Source of the DNA: Jannaschia pohangensis | GTDB taxonomy: Bacteria; Pseudomonadota; Alphaproteobacteria; Rhodobacterales; Rhodobacteraceae | Length of the DNA stretch: 64,000 nucleotides | NCBI RefSeq assembly: GCF_900113875.1 | Contig: NZ_FORA01000002.1 | Location: 682,001-746,000 of the forward strand | Direction: 5' to 3' | Shown here: positions 36,030 to 47,200 of the stretch, piece after piece | Layout: each line of letters opens with the position of its first letter | How positions within the stretch are numbered: position 1 is the first letter of the stretch | Made by a program: the position numbers and the translations under genes | The notes under the pieces: model-generated | Database searches by the model: none | Told to the model about the DNA's origin: nothing | What the model saw: only the letters and a program-made list of their open reading frames with translations

Positions 36030-36426
36030 ATGGGAGATTTTATCGACCGATCCAGCCGCAGTGCTCGTCGACGTTCGGACCCGCCCTGAATGGGGATTCG
36101 TGGGGGGGCCGGACCTGTCGGAATTGGAAAAGGACGTCATCCGGTTGGAATGGATGTCCTGGCCCGAGATGACCCCGAACCCGGCATTCGCCCGGGCGCT
36201 TTTGGACCAGATGCCGGGGCTGCCATCCCGCATCTTGTTCATCTGCCGCTCTGGCGCACGGTCGATGCAGGCGGCGCATGCCGTAGCCGAAACCCTCACT
36301 GCCGAGGGTCAGGCCATAGAGTGCATCAACGTGGCCGAAGGGTTCGAAGGCGATCTGAACCAGCTCGCACACCGGGGGGGCCTGAACGGATGGAAGGCCC
36401 GGGGACTGTCATGGCGGCAGTCCTAA
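35980..36426 (+). CDS. Rhodanese-like domain protein
   Basis: A 148-residue single rhodanese domain. VLVDVRTRPEWGFVGGPDLS is the substrate-side strand, and the active loop CRSGAR carries Cys89 (ILFICRSGARSMQAAHAVAE), so sulfur transfer is plausible. The end FEGDLNQLAHRGGLNGWKAR is typical. ATG 35980 is used; a TTG three bases earlier is possible. It lies 33 bp upstream of dnaA and may be co-transcribed with it, behind the GANTC cluster. Confidence 0.85.
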   Translation: MSTSAEALVSEVTPRESWEILSTDPAAVLVDVRTRPEWGFVGGPDLSELEKDVIRLEWMSWPEMTPNPAFARALLDQMPGLPSRILFICRSGARSMQAAHAVAETLTAEGQAIECINVAEGFEGDLNQLAHRGGLNGWKARGLSWRQS

Positions 36427-36459
36427 GCGAAACAGGATAAGCGGGTAGGGCCGAAAGAA

Positions 36460-37797
36460 ATGACGAATGACGCATGGAACCTCGCCAAGGGCGGGATCCG
36501 AAAGGACGTTGGCACGCACAACTTCACGACGTGGATCGAGCCTCTCTCGTTCTCGTCGCTGGAAGATGGGACGCTGCGACTGTCTTCCCCGACGGATTTC
36601 ATCGGCAAATGGGTCATGCAGAATTTCCAGGACGTCATCTTGCGGCATGTGGCAGACGTTGGGGCAGATGCCGGGCGCCTTGTCTGCGGGGCCGCCATCC
36701 GCGCGGTGCCCACCCCGGCCAAGACACCTGACGAAACCACCCCCCGCCGCAACGTCCGCCAGGAAAACACCCTCGACAAGCGCTTCACCTTCGACAGCTT
36801 CATCGTCGGCAAGTCGAACGAGCTGGCCCATGCTGCCGCCCGCCGCGTGGCCGCCGGTGGATCGGTCAGCTTCAACCCGCTGTTCCTTCACAGCCGCGTC
36901 GGCCTGGGCAAGACCCACCTGATGCAGGCCATCGCCTGGGAATTGCAGGAGCAGCACCCCGAAAAGCGCGTGATGTATCTGTCGGCGGAACAGTTCATGT
37001 ATCGTTTCGTCCAGAGCCTGCGCGAAAAGAACACGATGGATTTCAAGCATCTGTTCCGCACCGTCGACGTCCTTCTGGTGGACGACGTCCAGTTCATCGC
37101 GGGCAAGGACAGCACGCAGGAAGAGTTCTTTCACACGTTCAACGCTCTGGTCGATCAGGGTAAGCAGGTCGTCATTTCGGCCGACCGCTCCCCCGCCGAT
37201 ATCTCCGATCTGGAAGAGCGGATCACCTCGCGGCTGCAACAGGGTCTTGTCGTTGATCTGCACCCCGCCGACTACGAATTGCGCCTTGGTGTGCTGCAAC
37301 ACCGGGTCGACAGCTTTGCCGCACAGCATCCCGAGTTTTCCCTCGCCGACGGGGTTCTGGAGTTTCTGGCCAGCCGGATCACCGCGTCGATCCGTGTTCT
37401 CGAAGGCGCGGTCATGCGGCTCTTTGCCTATGCCGATCTGGTCAAGCAGGAAGTCACCCTGGAACAGGCGCAGGACGTTCTGGGCGACCTGCTGCGCGCG
37501 TCGGATCGCAAGCTGACCATCGACGAGATCATGAAGACCACTTGCGAGCATTATTCCCTGCGGATGTCCGACATGACCTCTGCCCGTCGGTCGCGCATGG
37601 TGGCCCGCCCACGCCAGATGGCGATGTACCTCGCCAAGAAGCTGACACCGCGCAGCTATCCGGAAATCGGCCGCAAGTTCGGGGGGCGCGACCACACCAC
37701 GGTTCTCTATGCCGTGCGCAAGATCGAAGAGCTGATCGCCGCCGAACCGCAGATCGCCGAAGACGCATTGTTGTTGCAGCGCAAGCTGGAAGGCTGA
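36460..37797 (+). CDS. dnaA: Chromosomal replication initiator DnaA
   Basis: A 445-residue initiator. Domain I covers about residues 1-75, a linker follows, and the AAA+ domain starts near KRFTFDSFIVGKSNELAHAA. The Walker A is in FLHSRVGLGKTHLMQAIAWE; its first glycine is replaced (usual form GG.GLGKT). Walker B is VLLVDDVQFIAGKDSTQEEF. The C-terminal DNA-binding domain has PEIGRKFGGRDHTTVLYAVR, the DnaA-box recognition helix. Followed 72 bp later by dnaN. Both the rhodanese upstream and the GANTC sites suggest control of its transcription. Confidence 0.97.
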   Translation: MTNDAWNLAKGGIRKDVGTHNFTTWIEPLSFSSLEDGTLRLSSPTDFIGKWVMQNFQDVILRHVADVGADAGRLVCGAAIRAVPTPAKTPDETTPRRNVRQENTLDKRFTFDSFIVGKSNELAHAAARRVAAGGSVSFNPLFLHSRVGLGKTHLMQAIAWELQEQHPEKRVMYLSAEQFMYRFVQSLREKNTMDFKHLFRTVDVLLVDDVQFIAGKDSTQEEFFHTFNALVDQGKQVVISADRSPADISDLEERITSRLQQGLVVDLHPADYELRLGVLQHRVDSFAAQHPEFSLADGVLEFLASRITASIRVLEGAVMRLFAYADLVKQEVTLEQAQDVLGDLLRASDRKLTIDEIMKTTCEHYSLRMSDMTSARRSRMVARPRQMAMYLAKKLTPRSYPEIGRKFGGRDHTTVLYAVRKIEELIAAEPQIAEDALLLQRKLEG

Positions 37798-37869
37798 CAC
37801 GCGCCACGGCGCTTGCAACGGCGCGGGGCGCGGCTATGCTGCCCATCCGGTAAGGCGAGGGGATACCAG

Positions 37870-38988
37870 ATGAAGTTCTCGATCGAGCGCGCCGCGCTTT
37901 TGGACGCGGTCAGCCAGGCGCAGGCCGTTGTCGAGCGTCGCAACACCATCCCGATTCTCGCCAATGTGCTGATGGAGGCCGACGGAGACTCGGTCAGCTT
38001 CAAGGCCACCGATCTGGATATCGAGGTCATCGACAAGGCCCATGCCCAGGTCGAGCGCCCGGGCGGCACCACGGTGTCGGCCGTCCTGTTCCACGAAATC
38101 GTGCGCAAACTTCCCGACGGCGCGCTGGTCCAGATCACCGAAGATCAGGCGCAGGGGCGTCTTGAGGTCACGGCGGGCCGGTCGCATTTCTCGCTCGCCA
38201 CGCTGGCGCGCGAAGATTTCCCGGTCATGGCGTCCTCGGATTATACCGCGAATTTCTCCTGCGAGGCCAAGGTGCTGCGGCGGCTGCTCGACAAGACGCG
38301 CTTCGCCATCTCGACCGAAGAGACGCGCTATTACCTCAACGGGGTCTACATGCATGTGGCCGAAGGCGCCGAGGGTCAGAGCCTGCGCGCCGTCGCGACC
38401 GACGGTCACCGCCTGGCCCGGGTCGATGCAAAACTGCCCGAAGGCGCCGCCGACATGCCGGGCGTGATCGTCCCCCGCAAGACCGTGGACCAGGTGCGCA
38501 AACTGCTGTCCGATGATGATGCCCAGATCGCCGTGTCGGTGTCCGAGACCAAGATCCGCTTCGCGACACCCGAAATCACGCTGACCTCCAAGGTCATCGA
38601 CGGCACCTTCCCCGACTATGCCCGCGTCATTCCGACCGGCAACACGCGCGAGTTGAAGGTGGATGCCGCCGACTTCGCCAAGGCCGTCGACCGGGTCGCC
38701 ACGGTGTCATCCGAACGGTCGCGCGCCGTCAAACTGTCGCTGGATGAAGATCGCCTGACCCTGTCGGTCAACGCGCCCGACTCCGGCGCCGCCGAGGAAG
38801 AGCTGGCCGTAGCCTATGCCGACGAAAAGCTCGAAATCGGGTTCAACGCGAAATACCTTCAGGAAATCGCCGCCCAGGTGGACCGGGAAAACGCCGTCTT
38901 CCTGTTCAACAACGCGGGCGACCCGACCCTGATGCGCGAAGGCGACGACCTGTCGGCAATCTACGTCGTCATGCCCATGCGTGTCTGA
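37870..38988 (+). CDS. dnaN: DNA polymerase III beta subunit (sliding clamp)
   Basis: A 372-residue clamp with three clamp folds, normal length. N-terminus MKFSIERAALLDAVSQAQAV, middle LRAVATDGHRLARVDAK and C-terminus NAGDPTLMREGDDLSAIYVV followed by MPMRV are standard. ATG 37870 has AGGCGAGGGG upstream. Its end overlaps the recF start (GTG 38981) by eight bases, so dnaN-recF are coupled. Confidence 0.97.
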   Translation: MKFSIERAALLDAVSQAQAVVERRNTIPILANVLMEADGDSVSFKATDLDIEVIDKAHAQVERPGGTTVSAVLFHEIVRKLPDGALVQITEDQAQGRLEVTAGRSHFSLATLAREDFPVMASSDYTANFSCEAKVLRRLLDKTRFAISTEETRYYLNGVYMHVAEGAEGQSLRAVATDGHRLARVDAKLPEGAADMPGVIVPRKTVDQVRKLLSDDDAQIAVSVSETKIRFATPEITLTSKVIDGTFPDYARVIPTGNTRELKVDAADFAKAVDRVATVSSERSRAVKLSLDEDRLTLSVNAPDSGAAEEELAVAYADEKLEIGFNAKYLQEIAAQVDRENAVFLFNNAGDPTLMREGDDLSAIYVVMPMRV

Positions 38989-40084
38989 AGCGTCCGACAC
39001 GTCCGCACGGGTCACCGCGCTCGCCCTGTCGCATTTCCGCTCGCATCGTCGCACAAGATTGGCGTTCGACGGGCGGCCCGTGGCGATCCACGGGGCCAAC
39101 GGGGCGGGCAAGACCAATCTGCTGGAAGCGATTTCCCTGCTGTCTCCGGGGCGCGGCATGCGCACGGCAGCGGCAGAGGAAATCATCCGCAAACCCGAGG
39201 CGATTGGCTGGCGCATCCTGGCGACGCTCAGCGGCCACGAAATCGAGTTACGGGCCGAACCGGGTACCAGCCGCAAGACCACGATCGACGGCAAACCTGC
39301 GCCGCAGATCGCCCTGGGCCGGATCGCGCGAGTGCTGTGGCTTGTTCCGTCGATGGATCGTCTCTGGCTGGAAGGGGCCGAGGGGCGGCGCCGGTTCCTG
39401 GATCGCATGACGCTCAGCTTTCACCCCGACCATGCCGAGGGTGTGCTGGCCTATGACAAGGCCATTCGGGACCGGAACCGCCTCTTGAAGGATGGGGTCC
39501 GGGATCCGATCTGGTACGACGCGCTTGAGGCGCAGATGGCGCGGCACGGTGCCGGCATTCACGCCCGGCGGGTGTCTGCTCTGGCGACGCTTGCGGCCGC
39601 GCAAGAAAGTGATGGCCCCTTCCCCGCTGCCGATCTGGCCCTGTCCGATGCCGACGGCCCCGCAACCGAAGCGGCACTGGCGGACGCCTTCGCGGAAAGC
39701 CGCTCGCGGGACATGGCCGCCGGGCGCACGCTGGTCGGGCCGCACCGCACCGATTTGGCAGGGCGGTACAGCGCCAAGGACATGGAGGCGCGGCTCTGCT
39801 CCACCGGCGAGCAGAAGGCGCTGCTGATTTCGCTGATCCTTGCGAATGCCCGCGCGCTCAAGCACGACTCCGGATTCGCGCCGATCCTGCTGCTGGACGA
39901 AGTCGCCGCCCATCTGGACGCCACCCGGCGCGCCGCACTCTATGACGAGTTGCTGGCGCTTGGCGCGCAGGCCTTCCTGACCGGCACCGGTCCGGAATTG
40001 TTCGCCGAACTTGGCAACCGCGCGCACCATCTGCGCGTGATCGACCGGGGCGGTGAAAGCCTGGCCGAGGAGGTCGCGCCATGA
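38981..40084 (+). CDS. recF: DNA replication and repair protein RecF
   Basis: A 367-residue SMC-like ATPase that loads RecA at gaps. Walker A is AIHGANGAGKTNLLEAISLL; the signature region has STGEQKALLISLILANARAL; Walker B and D-loop are PILLLDEVAAHLDATRRAAL. GTG start at 38981 overlaps the dnaN end. The stop at 40084 comes just before the nucleotidyltransferase-like gene. Confidence 0.95.
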   Translation: MSEASDTSARVTALALSHFRSHRRTRLAFDGRPVAIHGANGAGKTNLLEAISLLSPGRGMRTAAAEEIIRKPEAIGWRILATLSGHEIELRAEPGTSRKTTIDGKPAPQIALGRIARVLWLVPSMDRLWLEGAEGRRRFLDRMTLSFHPDHAEGVLAYDKAIRDRNRLLKDGVRDPIWYDALEAQMARHGAGIHARRVSALATLAAAQESDGPFPAADLALSDADGPATEAALADAFAESRSRDMAAGRTLVGPHRTDLAGRYSAKDMEARLCSTGEQKALLISLILANARALKHDSGFAPILLLDEVAAHLDATRRAALYDELLALGAQAFLTGTGPELFAELGNRAHHLRVIDRGGESLAEEVAP

Positions 40085-40112
40085 CCCGCAAGCCGTGCAA
40101 ACGACCGAAGAC

Positions 40113-43407
<3,295 letters not shown>

Positions 43408-43437
43408 GGCGCGACCTTCCGCCGACCCCTGAAACAC

Positions 43438-43464
43438 AAGGGCCGCCCAATGGGGCGGCCCTTT
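43438..43464. terminator. Bidirectional hairpin after gyrB
   Basis: An 11-bp stem (AAGGGCCGCCC paired with GGGCGGCCCTT, loop AATG) stands between the gyrB stop and the end of the opposing 43-aa gene. Short T runs flank both sides, so it may serve both transcripts. Confidence 0.75.
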
Positions 43465-43467
43465 CGA

Positions 43468-43599
43468 TTATGCCCGGTCGAACCGTGCGAGAACTCGGGA
43501 AACGGGATGGTCAGGCGCGAAGGCCAGCAACGAAAAACGGATGATCCCCAAAATCGTCCCGACGCACAGAGCGGCAAAAAATGATTCGAACAAAGTCAT
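43468..43599 (-). CDS. 43-residue membrane peptide
   Basis: A short open frame with an unusually good ribosome site: AAGAAGGAGATGAGAC directly before ATG 43599. The product begins MTLFESFFAALCVGTILGII and continues RFSLLAFAPDHPVSRVLARF, ending DRA. It has one membrane helix (about residues 6-26) and a short basic cytoplasmic tail. It ends at the hairpin shared with gyrB. I recognise no family. Support is the Shine-Dalgarno site, the helix and the position, not homology. Confidence 0.6.
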   Translation of the reverse strand: MTLFESFFAALCVGTILGIIRFSLLAFAPDHPVSRVLARFDRA

Positions 43600-43755
43600 G
43601 TCTCATCTCCTTCTTTAATACGCCATATTTGCCCTGACTTCTGGGCAGAAATGTGGCGGGATTGTCGGTCAATCTGAGACAATCCGAGACTTATCAAGGA
43701 ATTACGCGGCTCAAAACCGGGTTTTGCGCCTGTCGATCCCCATCCGCGCGTCATG

Positions 43756-43772
43756 GGCCCGGAATCCGGGCC
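43756..43772 (-). terminator. Inverted repeat downstream of dnaE2
   Basis: GGCCCG and CGGGCC pair around a short AT loop about 37 bp past the dnaE2 stop. There is no T tract; candidate terminator only. Confidence 0.35.
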
Positions 43773-43808
43773 TCAATTGAGTCGCAAATTGGGCCCGATT
43801 CCCCATCC

Positions 43809-46800
43809 TCAGTGAAAATCGCGGGATTTCGGAATGACGCGGACGTCCCGGGGATGGCGCGCGGTGTGGTCGGGGATCGGCCGCACGACCTCGTCCGCGC
43901 GGGCCAGGGCGGGGGACAGCTGATCTTCGGACAGGCGCAGAAGGGCATCGTTGCGATCCACGATCTCGTGGGCCACGACGTGGATGACGGCGTCGTCGAA
44001 CTGCACGTGCCCATGCACCGCCATCAGGCGCGATCCCATGATCTGTTTGCGGAACCGGGCGAAGAGATCGGGCCAGATCACCACGTTGATCACCCCGGTC
44101 TCGTCCTCCAGCGTGGTGAAACAGACGCCCTTGGCACTGCCGGGTTTCTGCCGGATCAGGACAAGCCCCGCGACCGAGACCTTCTGGTTGAACCGCAGCG
44201 ACCGCAGATCGGCGGCGGCGGTATAGCCGCCCTTGTTCATCGCGCGGCGCATGAAGGACATGGGATGCGCCTTCAGCGACAGGCGGGCGGTCTGGTAGTC
44301 GGTGACCACATGTTCGGCCAGGGGCATCGCGGGCAGCAGGTGTTCCGGCTCGGGTCCGACGTCCGGAGTGTCGTCATGGGTGAACAGCGGCAGGTCCGGC
44401 CCCGACCGGATCGCCTTGGCATCCCAGAGCGCCTGCCGCCGATCCTGCCCGCAGGACCGGAAGGCATCGGCGGAGGCCAGCATCTCCACCGCCCGCTTTG
44501 AGATGCGGGTCCGGCGGCGCAGATCCTCGACATTGGCAAAGGGCGTCCTGCGGGCGGCGATGATGCGCGCCGCATCCTCCTGCTTGAAGCCCGACAACTG
44601 GCGCAGCCCGAGACGCAGGGCGTGCCTGCCGACCCCGACCGGCTCCAACGTGTTGTCCCATTCGCTGAAGTTCACGTCGATCGCACGCACCTCCACCCCG
44701 GACCGGCGGGCCATGTCCACGATCTGCGCGGGGGCATAGAACCCCATGGGCTGCGAATTGAGCAGGGCGCAGGCGAAGACGTCCGGGTGGTGGCATTTCA
44801 GATAGCTCGACACATAGACCAGATGGGCGAAACTGGCGGCGTGGCTTTCGGGAAAGCCGTATTCGCCGAACCCCTCGATCTGGCTGAAACAGCGGGTCGC
44901 GAACTCCGGATCATAGCCCCGCGCGACCATCCGTTCGACCATGCGTGCCTTCAGATCGCTGACCTTGCCCTTGGCGCGGAAGGTGGCCATCGCCTTGCGC
45001 AGCTGGTTGGCCTCGGCTCCGGTGAACTCGGCGGCGACGATGGCAAGTTTCATCGCCTGCTCCTGAAAGATCGGCACGCCCAGCGTCCGCTCCAGAATGC
45101 GCTTCAACTCGTCCGGGTCGTGTTCGGGGCCTGGGGTGGGATATTCCACCACCTCCCGCCCGCGCCTGCGCTTGAGATAGGGGTGGACCATGTCGCCCTG
45201 GATCGGGCCGGGCCGGACGATGGCGACCTGAATGACGAGGTCATAGAAACGCTCCGGCCTGAGCTTGGGCAGCATGGCCATCTGCGCCCGGCTTTCCACC
45301 TGAAACACGCCCAGCGAGTCGCCCCGCTGCAACATCTCATAGGTGGGCCTGTCGCCTTCCTTGACCGTGGCAAGGGTCATGTCCTGTCGGTAATGCGCCC
45401 GCAGCAGGTCGAAACACTTGCGGATGCAGGTCAGCATGCCGAGCGCCAGCACATCCATCTTGAAGATGCCCAAAACCTCGATGTCGTCCTTGTCCCATTC
45501 GATGAAGCTGCGGTCCGGCATGGCGCCGTTGCCGATGGGCACCGTCTCGACAAGGGGGAATTCGGTCAGGACGAACCCGCCCACATGCTGACCCAGGTGG
45601 CGCGGCATCCCGATCAGCATGTCGGCCAGCCTGATCGCCTGCCGCACCACGGGGTCGCGCAGATTGACGCCCGATTCCTCCAGATGCATGTCCTTGGCGG
45701 AGCGGCCCCAGGACCCCCAGACCGTCTTGGCCATTGCGGCGGTCACATCCTCGGACAGACCCAGAACCTTGCCGACCTCGCGGATCGCCATGCGCGGACG
45801 ATAGTGGATCACCGTCGCGCAAAGCCCGGCATGGGCGCGGCCATAGCGGTTGTAGATGTGCTGGATCACCTCTTCGCGGCGCTCATGCTCGAAATCGACG
45901 TCGATGTCGGGCGGCTCGTTGCGCTCGTCGCTCAGGAAGCGTTCGAACAGGAGGTCATGCTGCGCCGGATCGACCGAGGTGATGCCGAGGCAGAAACAGA
46001 CCGCCGAATTGGCCGCCGACCCCCGGCCCTGACACAGGATGCCCGCGCCGCGCCCGAAGGCAACGATCTCATGGATGGTGATGAAGTAGCGCGCCAACTC
46101 CTTGCGGGCGATGAAGGGCAGTTCCATCTCGATCGCCCCGCGCACCCGGTCGGGCACCCCGTCCGGATAACGCCGCCGCGCGCCCTCTTCGGTCAGGATG
46201 CGCAGGTGTTCGTCGGGGGTGCGTCCCTCGGGGACGTCATCCTCGGGGTATTCGTATTTCAATTCGGTCAGCGCGAAGGTGATCTGGTCGGCGATCGCGC
46301 GGCTTTCGGCAATCGCATGGGGCCAGCGGGCGAACAGGCGGACCATCTCGGCGGGGGATTTGAGGTGGCGTTCGGCGTTGGCGTGCAGGCGATACCCGGC
46401 CTCGGCGATCTTCACCTTTTCGCGGATGCAGGTCAGCACGTCCTGGAGGGGACGGCGATCAGGGGCATGGTAGTGCACGTCATTGGTCGCCAGCAGGCGC
46501 AACCCCTGCGCGCGTGCCAGACGGTCCAGCCGCTCGATCCGGGCGTGGTCATCCCCACGGTAAAGGTGGCTGGCGGCGATATGGGAGAGCGACGGCAGAC
46601 GCCTGAGCAGTTGCGGCAGGCGGGTCTCGAAGGCGTCCAGATCCTCACCGGGAAGGGCGATGAGGATCACGCCTTCCTGCCGGTCGGCCAGATCGTTCAG
46701 GCTCAGATCGCAGCGCCCCTTTTCCTGCCATTCGCCATCCAACCCCTGCATCCGGCCCTTGGAAATCAGCGCCGTCAGCCGCCCGTAGGCCGCCCGGTCG

Positions 46801-47111
46801 CGCGGATAGGCCAGGAAGGACTGGCCATCGACCAGCACGATGCGCGTTCCGATCAGGGGGCGAAGCCTGGCGGTGGTGGATTCCGCATGCAGGCGGACGA
46901 CACCGGCCATCGAATTGCGGTCCGCCACGCCAAGCGCATGATACCCGAGACGGTGAGCGGTGGCGACTAGGTCGACCGGTTCGGACGCGCCGTGCAGGAA
47001 GGAGAAACAGGTGGTCAGGCCCAGTTCGATGAAGGGGGCGGGCGGATTGGGGGTGAATCCTTCCGTGGTGTCCAATCGGCGCCGGTCGGGTGTCAGGGGT
47101 TGGTCAGGCAT
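43809..47111 (-). CDS. dnaE2: Error-prone DNA polymerase DnaE2 (ImuC)
   Basis: A 1100-residue C-family polymerase of the mutagenic DnaE2 type, the catalytic part of the SOS mutasome. The PHP domain begins IELGLTTCFSFLHGASEPVD (the SNFSFLHGAS-like start that marks DnaE2). The palm has GRGSAANSAVCFCLGITSVD and NEPPDIDVDFEHERREEVIQ, with the metal-binding aspartates. The OB-like C-terminus has KVSVAGLVLIRQKPGSAKGV. It is shorter than replicative DnaE. It is the last gene of imuA-imuB-dnaE2; the gap to imuB holds repeat copy 2. Confidence 0.95.
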   Translation of the reverse strand: MPDQPLTPDRRRLDTTEGFTPNPPAPFIELGLTTCFSFLHGASEPVDLVATAHRLGYHALGVADRNSMAGVVRLHAESTTARLRPLIGTRIVLVDGQSFLAYPRDRAAYGRLTALISKGRMQGLDGEWQEKGRCDLSLNDLADRQEGVILIALPGEDLDAFETRLPQLLRRLPSLSHIAASHLYRGDDHARIERLDRLARAQGLRLLATNDVHYHAPDRRPLQDVLTCIREKVKIAEAGYRLHANAERHLKSPAEMVRLFARWPHAIAESRAIADQITFALTELKYEYPEDDVPEGRTPDEHLRILTEEGARRRYPDGVPDRVRGAIEMELPFIARKELARYFITIHEIVAFGRGAGILCQGRGSAANSAVCFCLGITSVDPAQHDLLFERFLSDERNEPPDIDVDFEHERREEVIQHIYNRYGRAHAGLCATVIHYRPRMAIREVGKVLGLSEDVTAAMAKTVWGSWGRSAKDMHLEESGVNLRDPVVRQAIRLADMLIGMPRHLGQHVGGFVLTEFPLVETVPIGNGAMPDRSFIEWDKDDIEVLGIFKMDVLALGMLTCIRKCFDLLRAHYRQDMTLATVKEGDRPTYEMLQRGDSLGVFQVESRAQMAMLPKLRPERFYDLVIQVAIVRPGPIQGDMVHPYLKRRRGREVVEYPTPGPEHDPDELKRILERTLGVPIFQEQAMKLAIVAAEFTGAEANQLRKAMATFRAKGKVSDLKARMVERMVARGYDPEFATRCFSQIEGFGEYGFPESHAASFAHLVYVSSYLKCHHPDVFACALLNSQPMGFYAPAQIVDMARRSGVEVRAIDVNFSEWDNTLEPVGVGRHALRLGLRQLSGFKQEDAARIIAARRTPFANVEDLRRRTRISKRAVEMLASADAFRSCGQDRRQALWDAKAIRSGPDLPLFTHDDTPDVGPEPEHLLPAMPLAEHVVTDYQTARLSLKAHPMSFMRRAMNKGGYTAAADLRSLRFNQKVSVAGLVLIRQKPGSAKGVCFTTLEDETGVINVVIWPDLFARFRKQIMGSRLMAVHGHVQFDDAVIHVVAHEIVDRNDALLRLSEDQLSPALARADEVVRPIPDHTARHPRDVRVIPKSRDFH

Positions 47112-47137
47112 GGCAGCGTGGCGTCAGGTCGGAGAGG

Positions 47138-47184
47138 CTGGGGCGCTGCCCCAGACCCCGGAGTATTTCCGAAGCAGAGAAGGG
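47138..47184. repeat. Intergenic hairpin repeat, copy 2
   Basis: A perfect 7-bp stem (CTGGGGC paired with GCCCCAG, 47138-47154) is followed by a 29-base block at 47156-47184 that is nearly identical to copy 1. The stem sequence differs from copy 1 but stays fully paired, so structure seems conserved. It lies between imuB and dnaE2 inside the presumed SOS operon. Confidence 0.75.
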
Positions 47185-47200
47185 AAAACAGCCCCGTCCA

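Noticed and set aside
35758-36459. Replication origin (oriC) with DnaA boxes between rpsT and dnaA
   Set aside because: No close match to TTATCCACA was found; the best is TTATCGCCA (7 of 9) right after the terminator. Without a cluster of boxes or an AT-rich unwinding region the origin cannot be placed here.
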